A stretch of 64,000 bases of DNA from Maratus speciosus (taxonomy: Eukaryota > Arthropoda > Arachnida > Araneae > Salticidae). Under the pieces are notes generated by a model that worked only from the letters and a program-made list of their open reading frames with translations, had not been told where the DNA came from and made no database searches. The DNA is taken from the NCBI GenBank assembly GCA_963932465.1, contig OZ010799.1, positions 161,010,761 through 161,074,760 of the forward strand. The letters are read 5' to 3'. Each line of letters starts with the position of its first letter. The stretch's first letter is position 1. The position numbers were made by a program, and so were the translations under genes. Below, piece by piece: positions 35,301-47,350 of the stretch.

Positions 35301-36275
35301 AAAATTCCCAGTAGCAGTAGTTACATTTTGCGTATGTGAATTAAAAATATTTTTTTGCTTTTAATTATGGCATTATTTCCTGTTATTGTTTATCTTTTCA
35401 GTTTTTTAAATGAAATTAGTATAAGGCATGCATTTTAAATTAAATGAGTGAAAGGTTTGTGTTTTAAATGAAAATAATAAAATAAGAATATGCTATGAAA
35501 ACAATTTTTATTGATTTATTACCTGCGCCCGGCTGACATAAAAGTATCACAAAAGCCACATATTCACTTTTCTTTGAGTAGTTGCTCATGAGAATTCAAG
35601 TTAACCTTCCGTAATCGGATACTTCACATATTGGTGTATTAGCTTTAATGTTGAAAGCATCGTTTTTGTTTGAAGCGAAAACTTTACTATGAATTCTATT
35701 ACACAAAATCGCATCATCATCATCTACTATATATTTACAACGGAAATTTGTATTTCATTCCGATTGTTTATAATACTTTCGTAGGATATACCACAATTAG
35801 TTAGGTAATAATTTTGGAAAGGTTTTAGTGTATACATATTGTTCAAGGGTACTTAGTTATAGAGCAACAGTAAAAGTTCAAAAATTAAGTGAACCTGATT
35901 ATGAAAAAATATCTACAGAACATATTTTGTTACAAGTGGCCCTGTTGCATGACTTTTAGGGATGGTGTTAGTATATACGATTTCATTATATGTTGATTAG
36001 TTACAGAGGTATTAATTCCTGTTGTCATAACGGTCTCATTACCCGACCATAAGTGCGCTGTTTATAATCAACTAAAACAATTACTTCTTAATTGCTAAAT
36101 TTTGTCCAACGCTTAAGATAACATTATATCGCAATAGCGTTCGCATCGTTTTCAGTAATGTGCAAGGTCAAGCTGAAGATCCATATTGTTTAAAATAAAA
36201 GTTCAAATTCACCATTTAGTTTAATCCAAGGTTCATTTGGAAATATTGACCAGCGCAGCGGGCATAGCCTGCTAG
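32319..36275 (+). mobile_element. Non-autonomous Helitron, unit B (head-to-tail with A)
   Basis: This is a direct repeat of unit A beginning immediately after the CTAG of A and ending in its own hairpin and CTAG at 36272-36275. The two units are nearly identical, with scattered substitutions and small indels (for example a ~15-bp deletion near 35905). Unit B lacks the TC-start bases and begins in the TA tract. The order is 5' end, 3' end, 3' end, which is expected from rolling-circle read-through or from unequal exchange in the TA tract. Confidence 0.85.
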
Positions 36276-38178
36276 TATATATATATATATATATATATAT
36301 CTGACCTATGTCACACTGTAACTCCCGTAATTATGAACCGATATCGATGTAATTCGGTGTGTACATAGTACATACCAATGTCTCGACCGAGTTCGTTGGC
36401 CAGCTTCATCCGCCGTTTTGTTTCAAAATGACGGCCATTTAAATTTTTAAAAAAAATTTAAAACTTGAAATGTGGTACCAAAAAATTAAAAATGGAAAAA
36501 TATTTTTTTCTTATGTATTTGACCTTTATACAAAGATTCCGGAGCGGTTTTTGTTTTGTCTATATCTTAAAAAATGGCTGAGTTATAGCATTTTGAATTT
36601 CTAGCGTGGCTGACATTTTGAAACGTCCTGAATTTTGTCACGCGATAAAAGGCGTATTTATGCACCGATTTGGATGTAATTCGGTGTGTACATAGTACAT
36701 ACCAATCTCTCGACCGAGTTCGTTGGCCAGCTTCATCCGCCATTTTGTTTCAAAATGGCGGCCATTTCAAATTTTTTTAAAAATTTAAAATTTGAAATGT
36801 GGTACCAAAAAATTGAAAATGGAAAAATATTTTTTTTTTATGTATTTGACCTTTATACAAAGATTTCGGAGCAGTTTTTGTTTCGTCTATATCTTAAAAA
36901 ATGGCTGAGTTATAGCATTTTGAATTTCTAGCGTGGCTGACATTTTGAAACGTCCTGAATTTTGTCACGCGATAAAAGGCGTATTTATGAGCCGATTTGG
37001 ATGTAACTTCGTTTATACATAGTACATACCAATGTCTCGACCGGGTTCGTTGGCCAGCTTCACCCGCCATCTTGTTTAAAAATGGCGGCCATTTAAATTT
37101 TTAAGAAAAATGTAAATTTAAAATGTGGTACCAAAAATTGAAAAAATATTTTCTTCTTATGTGTTTGACCTTGATAAAAAGATTCGGGAGCAGTTTTTTT
37201 TCGTCTATATCTTAAGAAATGGCTGAGTTATATCATTTTAGGTAGCTTTCATTACAAAAAGCTACTTATTGCAGCCGTTCGGAGGAAAGCGAATTCAAAA
37301 AATTTTGGTATATTTTCATCGATCATGACCCCCAGACGCCGAAACCACCCTCCGTTCAAAATTTTTATATATATATATATATCCATATATATATCTGACA
37401 TATGTCACACTGTAACTCTCGTATTTATGAACCGATTTGGTTGTAATTCGGTGTGTACATAGTACATACCAATGTCTCGACCGAGTTCGTTGGTCAGCTT
37501 CATCTGCCATTTTGTTTCAAATGGCGGCCATTTAAAATTTTTAAAAAAATTTAAAATTTGAAATGTGGTACCAAAAAATTGAAAATAGAAAAATATTTTT
37601 TTCTTATGTATTTGACCTTTATACAAAGACTCCGGAGCAGTTTTTTTTTCGTCTGTATCTTAAAAAATGGCTGAGTTATAGCATTTTGAATTTCTAGCGT
37701 GGCTGACATTTTGAAACGTCCTGAATTTTGTCACGCGATAAAAGGTGTATTTATGAACCGATTTGGATGTAACTTCGTTTATACATAGTACATACCAATG
37801 TCTCGACCGAGTTCGTTGGCCAGCTTCATCCGATATCTTGTTTAAAAATGGCGGCCATTTAAATTTTTAAGAAAAATTTAAATCTGAAATGTGGTACCAA
37901 AAAATTGAAAATTGAAAAAATATTTTTTTCTTATGTGTTTAACCTTGATAAAAAGATTCGGGAGCAGTTTTTGTTTCGTCTATATCTTAAAAAATGGCTG
38001 AATTATAGCATTTTTAATTTCTAGCATGGCTGATATTTTGAAACGTCCTGATTTTTGTCACGTGATAACAGACATATTTATGAACCGATTTGGATGTACC
38101 TTGGTGTGTACATAGTACATACAAATATCTCGACCGAGTTCGTTGGCCAGCTTCATCCGCCATCTTGTTTCACTGGCT
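36276..38178 (+). repeat. Helentron/DINE-like copy 1: ~326-bp tandem units
   Basis: Units are marked by CGACCGAGTTCGTTGGCCAG at about 36386, 36711, 37037, 37472, 37805 and 38133. Spacing is about 326-333 bp except where a second 5' module with a TA tract (37240-37390) sits between units. Each unit contains GTACATAGTACATACCAAT, usually AAAATGGCGGCCATTT, an AT-rich inverted stretch, and TATATCTTAAAAAATGGCTG. The block is highly similar to 44140-46078. It stops abruptly at 38178, where gypsy integrase sequence begins. Confidence 0.9.
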
Positions 38179-39161
38179 TTTGCACTATGCTGTAATGTTT
38201 GTTTATGATCCATGTGTAATTCGATATGTTCCGTTTCCAAAAGTTGTTTTATCATTAAGTCGTCTTTATTTTTCATCTTGTCACCCGTTAACAACTCGAA
38301 CGGGGAGAATTTCGTGACAGATGAAGTCGTGCTATTTATTAGCCTTTGTACCACTGGTACGTGTTTGTACCATTTCGTTGGATCATCTAAAGATAATTTC
38401 GTCAAAATAGGGATAAGCGTTTTATGCTGTCTTTCGATTTGTCCATTTCCTCGCATTACTCCGGTAGTAATGGGATGGTGTTCTATATTTTCTTGTTCGC
38501 AATACTTTTTAAATCCCGAAGAAGTGAATTCGGGTCCTTTATCCGTGATTATTCTTCGGGGATTTCCAAATGTAATTTGTTGTAATTTAAGTTTATCTAG
38601 TGCATCTTGCGCCGCCACAGATTTGACTGGATATAACCAAAAAAATTTAGTGAAAGCATCCACTACTGTAAAGAGGTGATTATAATTTTTATTTGTGGAA
38701 TGTAATGGGCCTAAAAAATCACAATGGTAAGTGTCGAGCGGCTTGTCACCTTTAGGGATCGAGTGCAAAAAACCTTCCTGTTTTCCCAACTTTCGAGAAG
38801 CTAAAATGCATGGAACGCAGTTTGTTGCGACTGTGCGTGTCAACTCCGGTAGGTTAGGAATGAAAAAATTTTGGGATGCAATTTCTTCTGCCTTTTTAGC
38901 AGAATAGTGTCCTTTAGTGTGTATATCTTTGAGTATGCTAATTTGCATCGCTTCTGGAATCACTAATAAATCTCGACCCTATTGGAGTTTATACAAAATG
39001 TTGTTGCGCACCGTGAAGTCGGCTGCTGGTGCTTCCGACGCTGCTGTTTTAATGCTGGAAATAAATGGATCATTTGCTTGGGCTTTCATGATTTTTAGTG
39101 TCAGTTCATCGTATGTAATGTGCATAACTGGGTATCTGCTTAGCGCGTCCACGTGATTCAT
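38178..39161 (-). pseudogene. Gypsy integrase, C-terminally truncated and fused to repeat
   Basis: Reading starts at an ATG at 39161 in the end of RNase H (NHVDALSRYP). One in-frame TAG at about 38976 precedes the integrase. The zinc-binding H-x3-H...C-x2-C is at HTKGH and CVPC, and the core has catalytic Asp, Asp and Glu in HCDFLG, ITDKGPEF and NGQIER with 35 residues between the last two. After SAKASE the family sequence stops at about 38178. The frame then runs for another ~36 codons through the neighbouring ~326-bp repeat to 38058, giving a chance fusion tail. The chromo- or GPY-type C-terminus is absent. Confidence 0.9.
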
Positions 39162-40939
39162 TTTCGTCGCCGGTCTATGTTTTGTTTCAAAATCGAATTC
39201 CTGGTGGATTTCTGCATGAGAACTGCGCCGAAGCCCATTTTACTGGCGTCAGTGTGCACTTCGAGGTCCGAACCCGGTATAAAAATGTGTAAAACTGGAG
39301 CACTTGTGAGTAGATTACGTAACATGTACAGCGCTTCCCTCTGCGCCGGTCCAAATTGGAAAGTTGATGTTTTTCGCAAGAGATCGCTCAGGGGCCGTGC
39401 GATAGAGGTATACTTGGGAATAAACTTCCGAAAATATCCTGTTAAACCTAGGAGTGATTGCAACTGTTTAACGTTTTTGGGTTCCGGAAAATGTTGGACA
39501 GCCTTAATTTTCGTTGGGGAGGGCGCTATAGTATTATTTTCGATGACGTGGCCCAAAAATTCAATTTTTCGTTGCAGAAACTGACATTTTAAAAAATTAA
39601 TATCGAGTCCGTAATCAGCAGCAGTTTCTAACACTCGTTTGAGTTTTTCGAGACCCTCGGCTTCGGTACGGGCGGGGATGATGAGGTCGTCCATATATAA
39701 AATCAACACACCTTCTAGTATTAATTCGCGAAAAACACAGGCTAGATACCTTGAGAATGTCGCGGGGCTGGACGTGAGTCCGAAAGGGACTTTTAAAAAC
39801 TCGAATTGTCCATCGTGTGTAATAAAACCTGTGTATTTAGTGCTCTGTGGGTCCACATCGACATGGAAAAACCCATTTTTTAGGTCGAGAGATGTAAAGA
39901 CCTGCGCTTGTTGTAAGTGGTCAAGTATATCATCAATAAGGGGTAGAGGAAACCTGTCCTTTATAATTTTTTTATTAAGCTTACGAAAATCTATACATAA
40001 TCGCATAGAGTTATCCTTTTTCTTAGCTAATACTACTGGGCTTGCGTAATCGCTACAAGAAGGTTTTAATACGCCGTCCTGTAGCCATTGTTTAATTTGG
40101 TCGCTGACAATCTTTTTTTCAGCCATGGACATTCGTCGCGGGCGTTGGTAAACTGGTTGGTCATCAGATAATACTATGGACATTTTTAAGTCGGTAGATT
40201 TCGATTTTGTGGGGCGATAATTTTCAATCAGTTCAGCTACTTCTTCGCGACACGTTCTGTAGGTGATATGAGTTAAATCGACTTCGGACATGTCATCGCA
40301 AATGTTGATAAGGTTAATAAAAATATCCGCCGGGGGGTGTTTCGACAAAGTAATGCCAGTCTTGTTACATGTTAGTGTGCCTTGGCATATGATGTCTGTT
40401 CCGAGGATAACAGGGTGCGACATGTGAGCGAAATCAATAACATAAGCAATGGTAGAAAAAGTGGATTTGTCGATATCGATATCTGTTAAAAAGGAACCTT
40501 TTGGCTGAACGTTACCGCTGCCGAACCCCGAGAGCCGTAGGGGTACTGGTGTCAGAAGAGGGGACCCGAGCAGACGGTAAATGTCCTCACGGAGGAGGGT
40601 CACTTGACTTCCGGTATCAACGAGAGAATGCACCTCCATGTCTGCAATTCGGACTACTTTTTGCATGTGTTGTTGGGGGCGAGTTAGCTCGACCGTGTGA
40701 ACTGGTCTGTCTTTTCCGGCAGTGGCAGCTTGAGAAGGGGGGCTGAGTGCAGTTGCTGCCTTTGGCTTTGAACCGCGGGCTGTGCAATTTAATGATATGT
40801 GGCCGTAACTAGAACAATTAAAACACTTAGGACCTTGTCCTTTACGCGTACAATCTATGGATTTATGGCCCCTGGCCCCACAGGAAAAGCAAGTAATTTT
40901 TTGAGGTTTTTCGCTGGGAAATGATTTCTGGGTACCCAA
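39158..40939 (-). pseudogene. Gypsy Gag zinc knuckles, protease, reverse transcriptase, partial RNase H
   Basis: The 593-codon frame is open without a true ATG start and continues from Gag. Residues 17-30 and 39-52 are two CCHC zinc knuckles (C-x2-C-x4-H-x4-C). The protease active site LVDTGSQ is near residue 107. The reverse transcriptase spans about 255-470, with LCIDFRKLNKK near 313, SLDLKNGFF near 350, VPFGLTSSPATF near 384 and the catalytic YMDD at 415-418. The connection domain LLGLTGYFRKFI precedes the RNase H start VHTDASKMGFGAVL (first catalytic Asp near 564). RNase H then breaks off after about 15 residues: roughly 90 residues are missing before the next recognisable block. Domain order is Ty3/gypsy type. 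Confidence 0.93.
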
Positions 40940-41918
40940 AGGAACGTGTGTCGCCTTAGGTTTGAAATGTGTAACCGAACCACAGACTTCTTCATAGATT
41001 AAAAGTTTTTTTCTTAAATTCCTCTAATTCAGAGATTCCATATAATATTGCTTTATTATGTGGTGTATCGTTAATCCCATTAATTATATAGTGAATTAAA
41101 GATATATCATCGATGTTTCCTCTTTGTGCTATTTCTTTCATTTTCAAAAATTATTCCAATAGTTTTTCGTTTGGGCGGCAGCCTCTAGCGGCTAGTAATT
41201 GATGTATCTGGGCGGGCGAAGCTGATTGTTCGAATTCGCGAAACAATGCCTCTTTGAGTGATGCATATGAAGAAATGTTATTTTCACTACGTACATACAA
41301 TAATGCTAAACTTTTTAATGCCCGCTCAGCAAACACAAATTTCTGTATGTCGGACAGTTAAAATGAACGGGCCAGAGATTCAAATCTCTGAAACCATGTT
41401 TGAACGTTTTCCGTTTTATCATCACTAAACGGTGTAATTAAGTGATCAATGTCATGGAAAGAAATTGTCTGTTTGGGCGCGGAGTGTGTACAGTGTACAC
41501 GCGCCTGGTCTGGCTGTACTGCCAAAGGGGAAGATAAACCAGTGCTTCCACTACTATTGTGGCTATCATCAAATTCTGTATCCGATTCGGAAACTGCCGT
41601 AAACGTGTGTTTAAAAGCCGAAATATCAACTAGTGCCTTTAAAATACGCTGTCCTATACCTTCTTTTGATCCATGTATATCAATAGATAAGATATTAGCG
41701 ATAGTAATCAATTGTATCTGATCATCCAAAATTTGTTTGAGTTTATTTTCATACTCATCGCTTTTGTCCGTAAAAGAAAAACCTTTAAATTTCCTTAAAT
41801 TCGCTCTATTCTGGCGATTTTTATCGCAACCAAATATAAATTCGTGCAGTAGCTTGATCTTATCAGTCTTAGCCGATTTCAACTGGCTTTTAATAAATTC
41901 TATTTCTTGTAATTCCAT
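40940..41918 (-). pseudogene. Gypsy Gag, interrupted
   Basis: The likely start is the ATG at 41918 (MELQEIEFIKSQLK). The frame includes an acidic Ser-rich linker and a capsid-like block VQTWFQRFESLARSF, then a stop at 41358. It continues in the same frame as FAERALKSLALLYVRSENN and related retrotransposon-gag sequence to another stop near 41148, and on through ISLIHYIINGINDTPHNK. A one-base insertion in an A-run near 41010 shifts the frame into the following polyprotein. The frame upstream of 41918 is open for 19 more codons, but the hydrophobic MDNSFEVIFFLSF start looks like leader. Two stops and one frameshift make it non-functional. Confidence 0.78.
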
Positions 41919-41983
41919 ATCAAAAGGCAAGAAAGGAAAAGAAAGAAAAAAAATTACTTCAAAGGAGTTATCCAATTGAAAAA

Positions 41984-43534
41984 AGTCCTTCCGGCCAGTG
42001 CCGGGAGGAAGAGGTAGCTTTCAAATACCTTATTTTACTTCAATACTACTTTTTATCAATACTAAATCATTATGAATGAGAATTTCACGAAATTAGTCAG
42101 CTTTATCCAAGCTGCTTTTATTTAAAGTAACTTATATTTGACTGAGATGTTGATGTATACTATCCACATGCTTTCTCACATGGAAATAGGCGAATACGTG
42201 TGTTATCGCGTGACAAATACAAGATCGTTTCAAAATGTTAGCCATACTAGAAATTCAAACATTTTTTAAGATATAAACAAAAGAACAAATTTTCAGAAAC
42301 AAAATCTGCTCCCGAATCTTTGTATCAAGGCCAAACACATAAAAAAAATCTTCTTCATTTTCCAATTTTTTAATACCTCATTTTAAATTTTAAATTTAAT
42401 TTTTTTTAAATGGCAACCCTTTTGAAACAAGATGGCGAATAAAGCTGGCCAACGAACTCGGTCGAGACAATGGTATGTACTATGTACAGACCAAGTAACA
42501 TCCAAATCGGTTCATAAATACGCTTGTTATCGCGTGACAAAAATCAGGTCGTTTTAAAATGTCAGCCACAATAGAAATTCAAAACGCTATAACTCAGCCA
42601 TTTTTTTAGATATAGACGAAACAAAAACTGTTCCGGGATCTTTGTATTAAGGTCAAACACATACAAAAAAATCTTTTTCATTTTCTAATATTTTGGTATC
42701 TTATTTTAAATTTTAAATTTTTTAAATTTTTTTAAATGGCCGCCATTTTGAAACAAGATGGCGGATGAAGCTGGCCAACGAACTCGGTCGAGATATTTGT
42801 ATGTACTATGTACACACCGAAGTACATCCAAATCGGTTCATAAATACGCCTGTTATCACGTGACAAATATCAGGACGTTTCAAAATGTCAGCCACGCTAG
42901 AAATTCAAAATGCTATAACTCAGCCATTTTTTGAGATATAGACGAAACAAAAACTGCTTCCGAATCTTTGTATCAAGGTCAAATACATAAAAAAAGATGC
43001 TTTTTCAATTTTCAAATTTTTGGTACCACATTTCAAATTTAAATTTTTCTTAAAAATTTAAATGGCTGTAATTTTTAAACAAAATGGCGGATGAAGCTGG
43101 CCAACGAACTCGGTCGAGACATTGGTATGTACTATGTACAAACGAAGTTACATCCAAATCGGTTCATGAATACGCCTTTTATCGCGTGACGAAATTCAGG
43201 ACGTTTCAAAATGTCAGCCACGCTAGAAATTCACAATGCTATAACTCAGCCATTTTTTAAGATATAGACGAAACAAAAACTGCTCCGGAATCTTTGTATA
43301 AAGGTCAAATACATAAGAAAAAAATATTTTTCCATTTTCAATTCTTTGGTACCACATTTCAAATTTAAAATTTTTAAGAAAATTTTAAATGGCCGCCATT
43401 TGGAAACAAAATGGCGGATGAAGCTGGCCAACGAACTCGGTCGAGACATTGGTATGTACTATGTACATACCGAATTACATCGAAATCGGTTCATAAATTC
43501 GAGAGTTACAGTATGACAAAGGTCAGATATATAT

Positions 43535-43574
<40 letters not shown>

Positions 43575-43697
43575 ACTTTTGAACGGAGGGTGGTTTCGGG
43601 GTCTGGGGGTCATGATCGATGAAAATATACCAAAATTTTTTGAAATCGCTTTCCTCCGAACGGCTGCAATAGGTAGCTTTTTTGTAAAGAAAGCTAC
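41984..43697 (-). mobile_element. Helentron/DINE-like element, copy 2 (inverted)
   Basis: On the minus strand it starts AGGTAGCTTTCTTTAC at 43697. It has the 5' hairpin module, a TA tract (43530-43572), about four and a half ~326-bp units (CTGGCCAACGAACTCGGTCG marks near 42447, 42772, 43099 and 43425), a unique 3' part, then GAAAGCTACCTCTTCCTCC, a hairpin CCGGCACTGGCCGG and GGAAGGACTTTTTT. It looks complete at both ends. No target duplication is visible, as expected for the class. Confidence 0.8.
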
Positions 43698-43952
43698 CTA
43701 AAAAAATTCTTCGCCACGATATATTGAAGTAATCCAATTGATGATCCGTAGAAAAAAAATATACTTGCAGCCGGATATTCATTTCTTGCAAAATCACGTC
43801 TATGTTGTAAAAATAAAAATAAACGGAAGATTGAGGTTCAAAACAGATGGCTAAGGAGATGAATCACGTCTGCTGAAATACGAAGGTTGAGAACTGGACG
43901 AAAAAGAAGTTCTCCGATTCTGACCGGTAAGAAAGCCTAGGGGATTTTATTT

Positions 43953-44077
43953 TAGGTAGCTTTCTTTACAAAAAAGCTACCTATTGCAGCCGTTCGGAGG
44001 AAAGCGATTTCAAAAAATTTTGGTATATTTTCATCGATCATGACCCCCAGACCCCGAAACCACCCTTCGTTCAAAAT

Positions 44078-44123
<46 letters not shown>

Positions 44124-45218
44124 ATCTATATATATATATATCTGACCTATGTCACACTGTAACTCCCGTAATTATGAACCGATTTCGATGTAATTCGGTG
44201 TGTACATAGTACATACCAATGTCTCGACCGAGTTCGTTGGCCAGCTTCATCCGCCGTTTTGTTTCAAAATGGCGGCCATTTAAAATTTTTAAAAAAACTT
44301 AAAACTTGAAATGTGGTACCAAAAAATTAAAAATGGAAAAATATTTTTTTCTTATGTATTTGACCTTTATACAAAGATTCCGGAGCGGTTTTTGTTTCGT
44401 CTATATCTTAAAAAATGGCTGAGTTATAGCATTTTGAATTTCTAGCGTGGCTGATATTTTGAAACGTCCTGAATTTTGTCACGCGATAAAAGGCGTATTT
44501 ATGAACCGATTTGGATGTAATTCGGTGTGTACATAGTACATACCAATCTCTCGACCGAGTTCGTTGGCCAGCTTCATCCGCCATCTTGTTTCAAAATGGC
44601 GGCCATTTCAAATTTTTTTAAAAATTTAAAATTTGAAATGTGGTACCAAAAAATTGAAAATGGAAAAATATTTTTTTCTTATGTATTTGACCTTTATACA
44701 AAGATTTCGGAGCAGTTTTTGTTTCGTCTATATCTTAAAAAATGGCTGAGTTATAGCATTTTGAATTTCTAGCGTGGCTGACATTTTGAAACGTCCTGAA
44801 TTTTGTCCCGCGATAAAAGGCGTATTTATGAACCGATTTGGATGTAACTTCGTTTATACATAGTACATACCAATGTCTCCACCGGGTTCGTTGGCCAGCT
44901 TCACCCGCCATCTTGTTTAAAAATGGCGGCCATTTAAATTTTTAAGAAAAATGTAAATTTGAAATGTGGTACCAAAAATTGAAAAAATATTTTCTTCTTA
45001 TGTGTTTGACCTTGATAAAAATATTCGGGAGCAGTTTTTTTTCGTCTATATTTTAAGAAATGGCTGAGTTATAGCATTTTAGGTAGCTTTCATTACAAAA
45101 AGCTACTTATTGCAGCCGTTCGGAGGAAAGCGAATTCAAAAAATTTTGGTATATTTTCATCGATCATGACCCCCAGACGCCGAAACCACCCTCCGTTCAA
45201 AATTGATATATATATATA

Positions 45219-45277
<59 letters not shown>

Positions 45278-47327
45278 ATATATATATATATATATATCTG
45301 ACATATGTCACACTGTAACTCTCGTATTTATGAACCGATTTGGTTGTAATTCGGTGTGTACATAGTACATACCAATGTCTCGGCCGAGTTCGTTGGTCAG
45401 CTTCATCCGCCATTTTGTTTCAAAATGGCGGCCATTTAAAATTTTAAAAAAAATTTAAAATTTGAAATGTGGTACCAAAAAATTGAAAATAGAAAAATAT
45501 TTTTTTCTTATGTATTTGACCTTTATACAAAGACTCCGGAGCAGTTTTTTTTTTCGTCTATATCTTAAAAAATGGCTGAGTTATAGCATTTTGAATTTCT
45601 AGCGTGGCTGACATTTTGAAACGCCCTGAATTTTGTCACGCGATAAAAGGTGTATTTATGAACCGATTTGGATGTAACTTCGTTTATACATAGTACATAC
45701 CAATGTCTCGACCGAGTTCGTTGGCCAGCTTCATCCGATATCTTGTTTAAAAATGGCGGCCATTTAAATTTTTAAGAAAAATTTAAATCTGAAATGTGGT
45801 ACCAAAAAATTGAAAATTGAAAAAATATTTTTTTCTTATGTCTTTAACCTTGACAAAAAGATTCGGGAGCAGTTTTTGTTTCGTCTATATCTTAAAAAAT
45901 GGCTGAGTTATAGCATTTTTAATTTCTAGCATGGCTGACATTTTGAAACGTCCTGATTTTTGTCACGTGATAACAGACATATTTATGAACCGATTTGGAT
46001 GTACCTTGGTGTGTACATAGTACATACAAATATCTCGACCGAGTTCGTTGGCCAGCTTCATCCGCCATCTTGTTTCAAAATGGCGGCCATTTAAAAAAAA
46101 TTAAAAAATTTAAAATTTAAAATGAGATACCCAAAAATTGGAAAATGAAAAAGATTTTTTTTCTATATGTTTGACCTCAATACAAAGATTCCGGAACAGG
46201 TTTTGTTTCGTCTATATCTAAAAAAATGGCTGAGTTATAGCATTTTGAATTTCTATTGTGGCTGACATTTTAAAACGACCTGATTTTTGTCACGTGATAA
46301 CAGACATATTTATGAACCGATTTGGATGTACCTTGGTGTGTACATAGTACATACCAATGTCTCGACCGAGTTCGTTGGCCAGCTTCATTCGCCCTCTTGT
46401 TTCAAAAGGGTTGCCATTTTTAAAAAATGTAATTTAAAATTTAAAATGTGGTATTAAAAAATTGGAAAATGAAAAAGATTTTTTTTATGTGTTTGGCCTT
46501 GATACAAAGATTCTGGAGCAGTTTTTGTTTGTGAAAATTTGTTCTTTTGTTTATATCTTAAAAAATGGTTAAATTATAGCACTTTGAATTTCTAGCATGG
46601 CTAGCACTTTGAAACGATCTTGTATTTGTCACGCGATAACACACGTATTCGCCTATTTCGATGGAAGCAGGCATGTGGATATTATACATCAATATCTCGA
46701 CCAAGTTCACTGGCCAGCATCCTCAGCCATCTTGTTTCAAAATGGCGGCCATTAAATTAAAAAATATATATTTTTAAGTGAGGTGCAAAAAAATTAGAAA
46801 TTGAAAAAGGTTTCTTTCTTAAGTATTTGACCTTGATATAAGGATTCAGGAGCATTTTTTGTTTGACTTTATCTTAAAAAATGGTTCAGATATAGCAGTT
46901 TCAATTTCTAATGTGGCTGACATTTTGAAAAATCTGATTTTTTGCCTGCGACAGCACTCGTATATCTCAACCGATTCCGATGTGAGTGAGCATGTGCACA
47001 GCAATTACTAAGGTCTCGACCAAGTTCACTGGTTAGCCTCATCCACCATGTTGTCTTAAAATGGCATGCACTTTGAAATCGCCGAATTTGGCAGCCAAAT
47101 ATTAGTTACTTTAAATAAAAGCAGCTTGGATAAGGCTGACTAATTTCGCGAAATTCTCATTCATAATGATTTAGTATTGATAAAAATTAGTATTGAATCT
47201 CCTATATTCGGTTTCCACTAAATTGAGCTTCGTGTGTTTCAATAATATAAGTTGGCTTTTTTAAAATAAGGGATATGAAAGCTACCTCTTCCTCCCGGCA
47301 CTGGCCGGAAGGACTTTTTGAAGTTAT
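43953..47327 (+). mobile_element. Helentron/DINE-like element, copy 3
   Basis: It starts TTTTAGGTAGCTTTC with the hairpin module. A long TA tract (44081-44140) follows, then three ~326-bp units, a second 5' module with another TA tract (45070-45297), and six further units that become more diverged towards the 3' end (last near 47020). A unique 3' part ends GAAAGCTACCTCTTCCTCC, the CCGG hairpin and GGAAGGACTTTTT at 47327. The short inverted word (AGGTAGCTTTC at the 5' end and GAAAGCTACCT before the 3' hairpin), central tandem repeats and lack of target duplication resemble Helentron-associated HINE/DINE-1 elements. No Rep/helicase is present. Confidence 0.78.
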
Positions 47328-47350
47328 ACTGTATTTACTATATAGTTGTA

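Larger units (their letters stand above)
38178..43952 (-). mobile_element. Broken Ty3/gypsy retroelement
   Basis: Gag, protease, reverse transcriptase, a remnant of RNase H and integrase are encoded in order on the minus strand between about 41918 and 38178. No direct LTRs flank it. The 3' side is cut in the integrase C-terminal region, and the 5' leader is interrupted by an inverted Helentron/DINE-like element (41984-43697). The ~255 bp at 43698-43952 may be more of the gypsy 5' leader or LTR: TCAATTGGAT occurs on the minus strand on both sides of the interruption. Several stops, a frameshift and an internal deletion show that it is dead. Confidence 0.8.

Noticed and set aside
31069..35364. 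Repeated ~60-100-codon frames in the Helitron units as conserved genes
   Set aside because: They are duplicated only because the whole unit is. The frames change length between units and show no domain.
39153..40746. Plus-strand frames of 79-143 codons opposite gypsy pol
   Set aside because: These are antisense shadows of the reverse transcriptase frame with no family features.
36276..43700. The arrays on both sides of gypsy as its LTRs
   Set aside because: They are inverted, not direct, differ in unit number, and a third copy with the same ends (43953-47327) has no gypsy. They are a separate element family.
43411..45413. Frames rich in Ile-Tyr repeats and a 'MADEAGQRTRSRHWYV' start
   Set aside because: They translate the TA microsatellite and the GCGGATGAAGCTGGCCAACG word of the 326-bp repeat. 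They recur with every unit.
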